NCBI GenBank assembly: GCA_003427395.1
Contig: BFEA01000300.1
Coordinates: 1,502,251-1,525,970 of the forward strand
Direction: 5' to 3'
DNA: 23,720 nt
From: Chara braunii
Taxonomy: Eukaryota > Streptophyta > Charophyceae > Charales > Characeae
The notes below the pieces were generated by a model. It worked only from the letters and a program-made list of their open reading frames with translations. It was not told the origin of the DNA and did not search any database. How positions within the stretch are numbered: position 1 is the stretch's first letter; the number at the start of each line of letters is the position of its first letter. The translations under genes and the position numbers were made by a program. Below are positions 1 to 9,734 of this stretch, one piece after another.

Positions 1-91
<91 letters not shown>
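1..91. repeat. (CT)n microsatellite at window edge
   Basis: Forty uninterrupted CT units followed by a single T insertion and a few more units. The tract begins at the first base, so its true length is unknown. Reading frames through it give only repeated dipeptides. Confidence 0.97.
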
Positions 92-480
92 AGAGATGTA
101 TGGACTTTTATGATGACAATGTGTTTAAAGGGGTAGCAATACCCATCATTATGCTCTTTCTCTCTCTCTCTTTGTATATATATGTCTCTCATTTTATTTC
201 TTTGTGGCAAAAGAAATTATATTAACGGAAAAAAAAAATTCTGACATGGGCACAACTGACAATGACATAAATGATATGAATCATTTGTGAGATCTCTGTC
301 ATTCTCTCTTTCTGTAGTTCATTTTTCCGGATATCAACAAAGTAGACAAACCAGGGCACACCCAATAGTCCATACACCGCCAAAATGGTTGCGAACCCAT
401 GCAACATGAACAGAGGTCAGGACAGAGCGAGAGCCACGATGCATGAGTGTTGGGCCGACATAGTTTAAAAACAATAGGAG
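92..480. other. Unassigned unique-looking DNA
   Basis: I see no convincing gene here. There is a second, shorter CT-rich stretch at about 157-172, an A-run near 230, and short reading frames on the minus strand without recognisable motifs. The stretch around 400-480 may be upstream debris of the coiled-coil fragment that follows, but frame 1 is closed by a TAG at 475-477. Confidence 0.4.
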
Positions 481-939
481 CACATTGATAAACTGACAAC
501 CGAATTGTGTGAGCAGAGAGAGTTGGGTAGAGAGATAATAACGTTGAGGGACCGTTACGAGAAGAACGTATCGGTAATGAAGGTGAATTAGGAACACAAC
601 ATGTATAGCGTGTTATGGTTGTTTAACGGTTTGTATCGATATCACACCGAAAAAAATCGTCTGAAGCAGAGGGTTGAAGAGCTAGAGGCGATCTTGAAAC
701 AAGCAAAACTTACGTTCAAGCTTATGGATATTCAAATAAGGACAAGAAAACGTCTGCCCAGAGAAATTCCTCGACATGTCCCTCATCAATGGGACGTTGC
801 ATGTTGTCCAAACACAGAGAAATGTGTGTTGAGGCAACTGTGGGCGTGTAACGATAGTAAGGAAGACACACGTGGTAAGGGAAGCGCTCGTATGTTGACC
901 TTTTGTCTTTCTCAAAGGACTGCCTTAAGCATTGTGTAG
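481..939 (+). pseudogene. Decayed coding fragment with coiled-coil potential
   Basis: Frame 1 is open from 478 to a TAG at 589-591 and then again from 592 through an ATG at 601 to a TAG at 937. Both parts are rich in Glu, Lys, Arg and Leu with heptad-like spacing, for example HIDKLTTELCEQ before the stop and KQRVEELEAILKQAK after it. Character and frame continue across the stop, so this may be one coding segment broken by a nonsense change. The last 30 or so codons lose this character and probably run beyond the real coding part. Coiled-coil segments occur in many retroelement Gag proteins, but nothing specific identifies one here. No family is recognised. It could also be a chance open frame. 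Confidence 0.3.
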
Positions 940-997
940 AAACTATTAACTACTACACTTGCCTGAAATATCGGGGCGATATGGACAGAGAATGATT

Positions 998-1035
998 TCC
1001 CCCCCCTTCGTAGCCATCTCCACCATTTTTTCTCT

Positions 1036-1116
<81 letters not shown>

Positions 1117-1180
1117 GCGGCCCCTCTCCACGAATTCCCTCCTAGCCGAGGCACTCACGGCAACATCCAAGACCTGCCTT
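998..1180. repeat. Dispersed repeat carrying a (CT)n expansion
   Basis: The left flank, ccttcgtagccatctccacc at about 1005-1024, recurs almost exactly at 1876-1895, where no long CT tract follows. The CT tract occupies about 1031-1114. The right flank (gaattc...gccgag...ggcaac...tcca, 1131-1170) resembles the right flank of the CT tract at 4101-4187. The microsatellite therefore appears to have expanded at one fixed position inside a repeat. Confidence 0.65.
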
Positions 1181-1431
1181 TGGTAAAAACTGATAGCGAT
1201 GACGATCAGGGCATGCAGTAATGGGTCGTGCTCCATTACTGATCAAGCGTGCAAAATGAGAGCGAATCTTCCGTCAGATCGGGGTCTAATGCACACGTTG
1301 CTTTGCCATGAGTACGGTCGTTTTCCTCGTGCTTCCTTCAACAGAAGAATGAATCTTCCGCTAGAACACGAGAAGATACATTGTTACTTAAGAATTTTTT
1401 TCCTGTGTGCAACTCTAATCACTACTGCGGC
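1115..1431. other. Repeat debris, no gene
   Basis: No supported gene is visible. Positions 1347-1387 (gaatgaatcttccgctagaa and onward) match 12017-12057 over about 40 bp with few differences, so this belongs to a dispersed repeat with another copy on the far side of the assembly gap. Confidence 0.5.
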
Positions 1432-1912
1432 TCAAACCTGTCCGTTACTACCAAAACAGACATCGCCATCGCCCTCACGACGATCCAAAACTTTAACATG
1501 GAACTTTCTTTCGTCAACAACGATCAAATAGCGGTCTGGATTCCACACCATTCTTCTTTCTAACTCTATATCTTCTAACAAGTCCTCGAAACTAAGTTTA
1601 TCAATGAACTCGCCCTGCCCAGAAACCACGGATTCGGCTTTTACTTTGTCGATATTTGTTAGGAATCGAGATTATATGACCTTATACGCCCTCTCCTTCT
1701 TCTTCCTGACTCTACCAGACTCCTCGACGCACACATTTTTCTTCCTATCTATCCCTACACTATTCCTCGTCCTAATCCGACCCCACCATCAGGATCGCCT
1801 TGCTTAAAACCCCCCATCTCGACCTCTACTTTGCTCGATTCGTTGAGGAATGAACGAAAACGAGTTTCTTCCCCTTCGTAGCCATCTCCACCATCTTCGT
1901 TGCATTCACGCA
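1432..1912 (-). pseudogene. Decayed minus-strand reading frame, unknown family
   Basis: One minus-strand frame runs from 1788 down to 1432 with a single stop (1672-1674), about 119 codons. It is rich in charged residues, with an acidic stretch (FEDLLEDIELERR) followed by a basic one. A neighbouring frame is open upstream from about 1912 to 1756 with a Gly/Asp/Glu-rich composition, suggesting a frameshift in an older, longer gene. The residues before and after the stop share the same charged style. No catalytic motif, zinc knuckle or membrane segment is visible. Its position among dispersed repeats suggests a retroelement protein remnant, but this is inference, and a chance open frame remains possible. 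Confidence 0.3.
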
Positions 1913-2280
1913 CCCTCTAACACCTATTCTGACTAAACCACTAACTTCTAGTTGAAACTAACAACACCAGTGCATTCACAATGATCGAAAACCCCCGCGT
2001 GGCACTTTAGATCACTCAATTCCGATAAGAGTCGAGTGAGTTACGTAACTTCGACCTTACCATTCACATTCTCCATCATCTACACCGTAAATGTATCTGG
2101 TGCGACTTTTCGTCCAACTTCACCCTTCACCTTGCTGAGTTGCATCGCCCTGTCCCCCTCGTCGTCCCTTGTCCCGTTCGTGCCCGTCGCCTCCGTCGTA
2201 GCGCTCGGTCACACAGTCAAGCGGTAGGACCACTCTTTCATTTCGACTACTACCCTGCGGGAAACTACGGAGAGAAAACT
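1876..2280. other. Repeat debris, GC-richer, no gene
   Basis: It begins with the second copy of the ccttcgtagccatctccacc motif. The rest shows short open stretches on both strands without a recognisable domain. The end of this stretch (about 2240-2300) aligns loosely with 6400-6460, which marks the start of the R1 repeat. Confidence 0.4.
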
Positions 2281-2284
2281 GACA

Positions 2285-2842
2285 TTGGACGGTCCGACTA
2301 GTCTTTCTGCCCTATACCCAAGCTCTACGACGGATTTGCACGTCTGTGAGCGTTGCAAACTTCCCCACAACTTCATTGGTTCACCCTGCTCGGTCAGAGT
2401 TCCCTACCATTTCAAGTCCCCAATGGGCGAACTCGCACACAAGTACGCAAATCGCGAGGACGGAGGCGCAGACCCGCTCCAAGCCTATAACACGGCCCTA
2501 GGCGAGGTGGGCCTCAATGCAGATTTTGGTAGTAGTAGCAAATATTCAAATGAGAACTTTGAAAACCGAAGTAGGGAAGGGCTCCGTGTGGCTGGCCCTT
2601 GCAGTCTGCTGCCTGCCCTAGTGCATGACCCGCCATTTTTCACGTCCCAACGGGCACGCACACACTTAAACCACTCACAACAGACCATGGGCGAAAGGCC
2701 GGGCACCCGCAACGGGCCCTCGCTACCAAAGTCCCTTCCGACCGTGGGCCAATCACCCATGCTCGCAGGCACGTTGAACTCCTCGGTCCACATTTCCAAG
2801 CAGTCAGGACAAAAAAATTTCGCTAACATCCCGAATACATAA
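2285..2842 (+). pseudogene. Open frame inside R1 repeat, function unknown
   Basis: A 185-codon plus-strand frame lies inside R1 copy a. The opposite strand is also open over most of 2485-2945, so openness alone does not show which strand, if either, is coding. In the related copies (6752-7102 and 3740-3840) the minus strand keeps a short peptide pattern, FECE followed by HAC or QAC, at the equivalent place, which slightly favours the minus strand. No domain is recognised. It could be the 3' protein segment of a retroelement or non-coding LTR sequence. Confidence 0.25.
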
Positions 2843-2945
2843 GGAAACCGTAGGTCAACCAAAGGAGGTGCGTGCTCAAGGTTCTCGACCGCCTGGATGG
2901 CCCCTAAATTCGGCGTCTCGTCCAATTCAAGGAACGCTGGAGCAA

Positions 2946-2970
2946 AATAATAATAATAATAATAATAATA
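2946..2970. repeat. (AAT)n microsatellite
   Basis: About eight uninterrupted AAT units lie just upstream of the purine-rich part of R1 copy a. They are absent from R1 copy b. Confidence 0.95.
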
Positions 2971-3235
2971 CGTTAAATAATAAAACACTTCGAAAATTTT
3001 AACTGTAAAAAAATGACAGGCGAAAAAAAAAAGGATCCACTAATACCGCCCCGACTCCGCCGACAGCAAGACCAAGGGGAATAGCCCCGTCGGACCCTCA
3101 ACTCCTCGTCCTCTCCACGCTGTTCCAATACCCCTATGCCGTCGCCGCTGGCCTAGATCCCTGAATCTCTTTGTTGAAGGTCCGACACCGTAACCAATAG
3201 TGTTAGGCCCAAGGCTGAGCCTCTCACTACTGGAC

Positions 3236-3247
3236 ACCTATATAAGC
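3236..3247 (+). promoter_or_regulatory. TATA-box-like motif in R1
   Basis: The sequence cctatataagc lies downstream of the conserved GC-rich block of R1 copy a. R1 copy b has gtataaatga at 7350-7359, at a similar relative place. This fits an LTR promoter, but the context is the only support. Confidence 0.35.
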
Positions 3248-3729
3248 GGATACCACATAGCGCATGAGCCTACTCAAATGTTCCACAGCCACACCTCGGC
3301 TTATCAACTAGTCCACAGCTGCTAAGCCCTGCGCCCTGCCGCCCGTTTATTTCCTTGCATATTTTGACCATTACTCGGGGTTGCACTTTCGCCGAAGCTG
3401 TTCTTCGTACGAGCGCACATACCGCAGTCAAACGTATCAGTCAAAACAAAATACTATTTAATCCTAGTGTAAATCAAAAAACAAAATTTGGTTGGTAACC
3501 ATGCTAGCTTTACAATCATCAACAAAAGAAGAGATCACGTGCGCCTTAAGTCTGTGCGCCCACACACTCTCTACTCTAGTCAACCATTCGGTCAACGTAA
3601 ATATCAGACACAGTTGCGACTCGCGCGGTGTACTCATACTTTAAATTCAACCTATTTTTTATCACTTGCAAAAAACAGGGCGGATATCCTTGTAAGGGTA
3701 TTCGCACCAACAACGCCTCTAGCCTCGCT

Positions 3730-3860
3730 CTGCTCAGGCTTGATTCACCATCTTCCAGGGGACGACATGCCTGCTCACACTCGAAACGTCTCACAGTGGG
3801 TCGAGGTTGGTTCGCAGACACCGTCCAGCTTACATGCATGTTGAACTTCTCAATCTAGGT
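3730..3860. repeat. R1 fragment (third partial copy)
   Basis: Positions about 3740-3850 resemble 6905-7090 and 2630-2790: a block with atgcctgctcacactc-aaac and a block with atgttgaactt occur in the same order. It lies directly after R1 copy a, so it may be a rearranged or tandem piece of the same element. Confidence 0.45.
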
Positions 3861-4079
3861 TTCATGATAACCGGAAAGAGGACACTGCCAACATCTTGAA
3901 CAAGCAGTTGTAGACCCCGAGGACCATCGCAGTGACCACGGATTTGTCGTCACAACATAGGAGGGCACCTGACCTTTCTTCCAAGTAGATTCACAAAATA
4001 AAACTAATAATGAAAAATAAAATTGAATCGCGGGCAGCTTGGTGGCGCAACCCCACATTTCATTCCTCCTACACCACGA

Positions 4080-4109
4080 TTACATCGAGGTAAGCACCAT
4101 TCTCTCTCT

Positions 4110-4189
<80 letters not shown>

Positions 4190-4240
4190 CGAATTTCGTC
4201 TGCTGATGCATCTGGCCGAGCACCTTGGCAAGGTCCATTT
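4080..4240. repeat. Dispersed repeat with (CT)n expansion, second copy
   Basis: A pure (CT)n tract occupies about 4101-4187. The left flank ends with caccat just before the tract, as in the 998-1180 copy, and the right flank (cgaattt...ggccgagcacc...ggcaaggtcca, 4189-4235) matches that copy's right flank with small gaps. Confidence 0.6.
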
Positions 4241-6200
4241 CATTTTTCCTATGCCTCATCACCTGCAACCCACATGGTCTTAATCTCTCCCTCTGTTTCA
4301 ACTGACCTGGTCATGTTGGGATCCTATTTGCATACAGCATCTCCTTTTGCCTCTGCCTTGTCCGGATTCTACCCAACACAGACGAACGTCCAACATCACG
4401 CTTCCCATCACTTATACAGGATTCCGCCTACCTAAAATTCATCACTCTCAATGACTATAACTATCAAATTTTTAAGGGAATAACAACAACAATATTTTGC
4501 AATACTATGCATCATAATGAAGAAATAAATAATCATTACAAATAATAATGATGTCATGGTGAAGTAAAATTTTCCAACCATAAAAGGCTTGTAAATGCAA
4601 ATGAAAATATTATATTCTACTTCCCAGGCTTTGACAGAAATATATTTTGTCGAGGGGTAGTGTAATCCTTTTTTAAAAGGGTAACATCTTATTCTTGAGC
4701 TCCACTCAAGAATCAAGCCTCACTGCTTATCCCTCTAGTTTCAACACTTGCTCCTTGTAGCCCCTTGCCAATAAGGTAGACAACCTCACCATACATGCGT
4801 CGAGAAGTGTTGTCCCTTCGTGTGAGATGAACCCACTTAACAAAAAAATAGTTCGGGATTCACCCCTTACCTCTCTGTGGCAGACACTAATTGCTTCCCT
4901 CATAAGCCATGTTCTGACAAAGTTTAAACACTTTCCTCTAATTCAATAGTAATGTAGTTATTTTACCACGAAAGGGTTAGACGACAACACCCCACTATAA
5001 ACCAGGAACACAGTTCCGGCGTGGGCCTCACTACTACTTACAAAATAAAATAATTATTTTTTTTAAGCCACCTTCCAGGGAAATAATATCTTAGGATTGC
5101 AACTTTCTTTAGTGTAGACTTCATACATTGACCATTTTGTGCGAAATTTCACTTTCTTAAGAAGTTGATCACTCTATTCACCTCCGAATCCGCATCGGAC
5201 GTGGATTATGTGTAACGTTTCGTCCCCTCTTTAAGAGCTCAACCCAGACATATAGATTCATACTGAAATATATATAAATGGATAGTTCAGATTGATTAGC
5301 TTGTACAAATAAATTAAAAGGGCTTGTATTTAAGCAAGTAAAATCAGATTGATAACTCAAAATCAGATAGATAACTCAAGTGGCTAGTTACAAATGAATA
5401 AGATTCAAATGAATGGCATCGAGTACATAATCTTACATGAGTCAACATTTAAATAGACTTTCTTAAACGAAGTTTGATGAATTTCAAAGATAGGCTTAAA
5501 GGGTTAATCTCATAATGATAAACTCGGACACTTAGTTAAATAAAATGTTTATGGCTTCCCTTACGAAAATATTTTGGTAAGCGATAAATGTTTTTCCACG
5601 ATCTAAGTTATTTCCTAGCGTCAGCGTACCATTGCACTATCATGACAACTTAGGTAGCTTGGCGGTTGTGTTCAAGTACCAAAGATCCTTGATCGGGTAA
5701 CCGGATACGTGGAGTCACATCAATGCAAACGACGGTCAATCTAAGGCATTAGATACGCAAAGTGTCATCCAAATTACTCTATGATACCTCGATCCACATA
5801 TTTGTAATTGTTGTTGCTACTACTAGGTGCCAACGTACACTTACGTCTCCACCACGCAGTGCCATGCAACCGTGCAATCCCACTACAACCATCAACACAC
5901 CACTTATCGCTCACTCATCCAATACCATTAACAAAAATTATCACTTTGTCTGGATTATCAGAGTACTTATAGCGTTAGAAACCCAACACTGTACCCGGAT
6001 TTGTTCTGCTGAAAAAAACTTTGTGTGAAGCTTTCCCCTATCGAAATCGATCAAGGATGGACCGAGATCAACAACTTTTACGTTCTTCTTTCATAATTCT
6101 CACGCACGTCTTTCCCCTTCTAACTTCTTGAGAGTTTTTACTAACTGAAAATTTGATCCCACCATTCATTTCACCGGGGGCAAAAACCCTGTGACGACTC
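4240..6200. other. AT-rich intergenic DNA, no supported feature
   Basis: About 2 kb with no coding, RNA or repeat feature that I can support. Open frames are short and without motifs. The stretch 4430-4680 and the stretch 5040-5580 are AT-rich. There is a small direct repeat, aatcagat-gataactcaa, at about 5342-5376. Confidence 0.5.
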
Positions 6201-6379
6201 TTCCCTCTCCCTTTTGCATCAGGGATCGAGCAGGTCGTCTATCCTAAGCTCTGCTGTGTTCGTTTTCTACCCTCTCCTATCGCTGAATGTACCCGACACG
6301 GATCCTTGCTATTGTCATTCATTTTTATTTCTACCGTTATTCCTAGTGTAGTGCTCGTTACTGGGAGACCCTGCGGCGG

Positions 6380-7850
6380 ACGAACAAACTGTTCATCGAC
6401 TCTGGCTATCTTTAGGCAACTTCGGAGGGAACCAACAATTAGACGGTTCAATTAGTATTTTGCCCCTATACCCAAGTTCGACGAACGATTTGCACGTCAG
6501 TATCGCCGCGAGCCTTCTCCTCGGTGCCTCTACCCTTGTCCGTGTCAACCTGCGCGCTAACCCATACACCACAAACAGTGATGATTGATGCAGTTAGTAG
6601 AACGGAGGTCATGGAAGTCGAAATTTGCTAAAAAGTGTGTAACAACTCCCTTGCCAATCTAATCAGCCCCGAAGGATGGCTTTGAAGCATGCGACCTATG
6701 CTCGGTCGTCGTCGCAACTCCAATGCCACGACGAGTAGGAGGGCGCAACGCCTACTGTGAATGTGCGCCAAGGTAAAACAAGTCCCCATGCAGATCTTTG
6801 TGGTAGTAGTAAATATTCAAATGAGAACTTTGAGGTTCGAAGTGTAGGGGGGTTCTATGTGACCAGTTGGCTACAGCTGTGTGCCTCCCCACTGTGCCAT
6901 GGGCCACTCCGTCCATGAACGGTTCGTCTTTTTTCGGGTCCCAACAGGCATGCTCACACTCAAACCTCTTTTTGCAGATTGTGGGCGACGGGCGGTGCAT
7001 GTGCAGAGGGTCCCGCCACTTAGTTTTTTTCCGCTTATGTGGGCTAATCACCCACCGACTCTGGTGCACGTTGAACTTCACATTCAACGCTCGACATTTC
7101 ACAAGTGTGTCAACTATGTTGCGTCGGTATCGATATCTATACCATGTTTCGGTCCTAGTACCGGTGTCGGGGCCAGTTACAAATAAAAGGGGATAAAAGA
7201 AAAGGAAAAAAAAAGGAACCAGGCTTGGGAAAAAGAGGGAACTGTCGACACCCCTCGGTCCCGCCTATCAGGTCTGTTGCCAAGGTCAATAGCAAAAAAC
7301 AAGGGGGATAGCCCCGTCGGGCCCTCAACCCCTTAGTTTTCTTCAGGATGTTGTATAAATGACTTTTGCGCCGTATATCGGTTTGTCAGGCGCCCTAAAG
7401 TCTTACTTTGTCCTGCAACTGTACTCAAGGCCTTCGAAACGAGACGCTCATCACGGGTGGGGTCAGGCTCCGCCTACAGCTGCCGCTCACACCGCTCACC
7501 ACGTTGAAGTCATGTTGCCATATAGCGAATCAAAATGCCTTACTATGCCACACGTTACCTGAATCCAAGTTTTTCCAACTAACATCTAAAATAGCTACGG
7601 TGGCACCCGCGGTCAAACCCGACGTCGACCATGATGACAAATATTAAAATAAGAGCAATCACGCGCGCCTCAAATCTGCGCGTCCACACACTTGCTTTCT
7701 GAAAACACGGTCGGTCTTAAAGATAAACTGGTCGCGACTCGCATGACGCACCCAATTTTTCCACCCAACTTCCAACTAAATGTTTATTTCTGTCACTTGC
7801 AAAAATCAGGGCGGATACCCTTGTAAGGGTATCATGCCGACAACGGGGTT
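6380..7850 (+). mobile_element. R1 repeat copy b, LTR-retroelement-like remnant
   Basis: This is the second copy of R1, with the same ordered blocks as 2220-3730. The purine-rich tract at about 7180-7240 is followed by the conserved ggggatagccccgtcgg block (7302-7320) and a TATA-like gtataaatga at 7350-7359. The last shared block (cagggcggatacccttgtaa, 7808-7827) contains a small inverted repeat, atacccttgtaagggtat. No enzyme domain is visible. Divergence from copy a is large and includes indels, so both are old. Confidence 0.5.
7350..7359 (+). promoter_or_regulatory. TATA-box-like motif in R1 copy b
   Basis: The motif gtataaatga occupies the position corresponding to the TATA motif at 3236-3247 in the other R1 copy, downstream of the shared GC-rich block. 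Confidence 0.3.
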
Positions 7851-7859
7851 TAAGGATTC

Positions 7860-8255
7860 AAGATGTTATCCACTTTGAAAAGGATTACACTGCCCCTCAA
7901 CATCATATACTTTTGTCAAGGTCAGGGAGTAGAGCGTAGTATTCTCATCATTATTACGTTTGAGAGTGCTAATTGTTGTTAGATTTCACCTTGCTCATTA
8001 TGTATCTATTATATGATATAATTGTTGATATAAGCCTTTATCATTATGATGTATATGTACATACTTTTAGTTAGTAATTTGTTAATAATGTTTATTCATT
8101 CATGATTAATCTTTTATGGTTATTAATAACTTATTATTAATATCAATTACTAAGGTAATATATCATTTTTCATAGGTAATTATAGCTATGAATCATGATA
8201 TTCGCAAGCATATTATTATTGTGGTATATTTTAGTAAAAGATAACTTGAAGCTAA
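7860..8255. other. AT-rich spacer, no supported feature
   Basis: Low-complexity AT-rich sequence with many short tat/att words. It has stops in all frames. I see no repeat shared with the rest of the window. Confidence 0.5.
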
Positions 8256-8859
8256 GACTTCAAGAGTAGGGATTGTAAAAAGGGGAGTGTCAGCATAGTA
8301 ATGAACGGAGTATGCGAGACATTTGTCTATGATGGGCAGACTATTGTTGACCTTGGTCATGGAGACCATAACATTGTGGGGTATCTAGGGATATTGAGGC
8401 TATGGGGTCCCATATTTGGTTAAGACTATTTTTGTTACAATTTTTTAGTTGGAATACCCCAACTCCGAGTATATCAGAAACTATGAGACTATCTTTCTGT
8501 ATATTGCGATCACAATTACCGCGACAAGTGTGGACTTACCCCAATGCATAATGATTTTTATGTGAGAGATGTACATGATTCATCTCGTTTGGTTTATGAA
8601 TGTGCAAAGTGTAAACTGTCTACTTTTCGGTATACTCGAGCAGTCTTCCTATGGTCAGACGATGGGTTTGAATATAAGAAGGGGGGGTGCAATTCCTTTG
8701 TTGAAAAAGTGTGAAAAATCCGAAGGAATCTATGAGTCTTTTGAGACTCGAATGCTTGTCCATGCCGTATGTTATTTGTTGAGTTGTGACAAAAATGCAC
8801 AAATTGGTCTTTTAGTGACGAGTGGTTTTACGGTTGACTACCTTTTAAAGAGAAGGTGA
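8256..8859 (+). pseudogene. Broken protein-coding gene, family not recognised
   Basis: Frame 3 reads through 8256-8711 with only two stops, TAA at 8421-8423 and TGA at 8484-8486. It then meets TGA at 8712, but frame 1 is open across the same place and continues to 8859, which suggests a frameshift near 8700. A possible start is the ATG at 8301. The peptides look like a real protein: a mixed composition with Gly, Asp, His and aromatic residues (VYDGQTIVDLGHGDHNIVGY near the start), a Cys pair CAKC at about codon 114 from 8256, and a Cys-rich, aromatic middle. No signal peptide or transmembrane helix stands out. I could not place it in any family, and a mobile-element or endogenised viral origin is only a possibility. 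Neighbours give no functional clue except the hairpin repeats immediately downstream. Confidence 0.5.
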
Positions 8860-8985
8860 TTATTGTTTCATTTGGACTCATCTTCAAGTGGAAGATGTTT
8901 TAAAGATTATATGGATGATTCACCCTCAAGTGAAAGGATGATTGAAAAGTTTTATGGTTGACTCCCCTTCAACCGAAGGTGGTTA
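8836..8985. repeat. Four tandem short hairpins, period about 41 bp
   Basis: Four degenerate units each contain a small inverted repeat: ACCTT/AAGGT (8840-8844, 8853-8857), CATCTTC/GAAGATG (8879-8885, 8891-8897, perfect 7 bp with loop aagtg), TCACCCT/AGGATGA (8920-8926, 8935-8941, one mismatch) and CCTTC/GAAGG (8966-8970, 8975-8979). Their centres are spaced 40, 43 and 42 bp apart. Each stem is followed by a T/A-rich linker ending in a form of ttttatgg. Confidence 0.6.
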
Positions 8986-8989
8986 AAAA

Positions 8990-9734
8990 AATTTAATGGT
9001 ATGGAAAGCAGTCTGAATGATAAAGTCTAACGAGAAATACCAATAAATTTCTTTTCATTGATGAAATTTTAGGATGTTGCAAATTGGTAAAATTTTGAAA
9101 GATGTGTTTAAGATGTGTGGTTTGTTTTACTTTGATCAAGCAAGGGAGACCACAATCCTGTGAGTCTGACGGTTATTTTTTTTTTCCTTTTTCTGAGAGG
9201 GTGCCTTGATGTCAATGTTGTCCCATAGAGAACTGGTAAATGTCTTTGAGTGAGTCAGACCTTTCCGTAGTCTCGCAGCAGACCTGAGTTATTGTGACAC
9301 TCCATCCAACCATTATGTTGTTTATCCTAAGGCATACGTGATGATAGTCAGTTATGGAGTAGTTTCTTAGCATCACTAGGACGCAACCCCTAGTGTTGAT
9401 TATTGACCGGCGTAACCTGGCACCGGGTCCACGTCTCACCAAAGGGTAAAGTTTGAGGGGTGTGGATGCCTCAGCGAGTTTCACTCCCGTGGGATGTCAG
9501 AGGGATAAGGGTCGAGTTTGTTGTATCTTTTGAGTCTTGATAGGGTGTTTTATCACGAAATGTTGCCTATCGTTGCGTAACCAACTAGGGCACTGTCGCT
9601 AAGATAACAACACGATGAGTCGTAGACCTGACTCGATCAACCAAACTATGCTGGACCAAGATTGAGACCTAACCCTCCTGTACGAGAAGAGGTTAATAAC
9701 ATTTATATTGTTCAGGATATATATATCTTCATGA
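8990..9734. other. No supported gene or repeat
   Basis: A mixture of AT-rich and moderately GC-rich sequence with a T-run at 9176-9186. Short open frames on both strands carry no motif. A minus-strand frame at 9212-9484 is open for 90 codons but has no recognisable feature. Confidence 0.4.

Larger units (their letters stand above)
2220..3730 (+). mobile_element. R1 repeat copy a, LTR-retroelement-like remnant
   Basis: Several ordered blocks recur in the copy at 6380-7850. They include ccctatacccaag near 2311 (6464 in the other copy), caaatattcaaatgagaact at 2539 (6811), the agccccgtcgg...ccctcaac block near 3081 (7311), and cttgcaaaaa.cagggcggat at 3665 (7797). In both copies a purine-rich tract (here about 3007-3033) precedes the GC-rich block, and a TATA motif lies further downstream (3238-3246 here). 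That order resembles polypurine tract, U3, then promoter of an LTR retroelement. No reverse transcriptase, integrase or primer-binding site is visible. The (AAT)n tract at 2946-2970 is private to this copy. Confidence 0.5.

Noticed and set aside
912-1236. Open frames encoding long Arg-Glu or Ser-Leu dipeptide repeats
   Set aside because: They are translations of the (CT)n tract in different frames. A dinucleotide repeat has no stop codon, so openness carries no information. The same applies at 4004-4301.
5178-6028. Short open frames in the AT-rich spacer
   Set aside because: They are 60-90 codons, lack motifs, and are at a length expected by chance.
8256-8859. Assignment of the broken gene to a specific virus or transposon family
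   Set aside because: The peptide has a protein-like composition, but I recognise no motif that would justify a family name.
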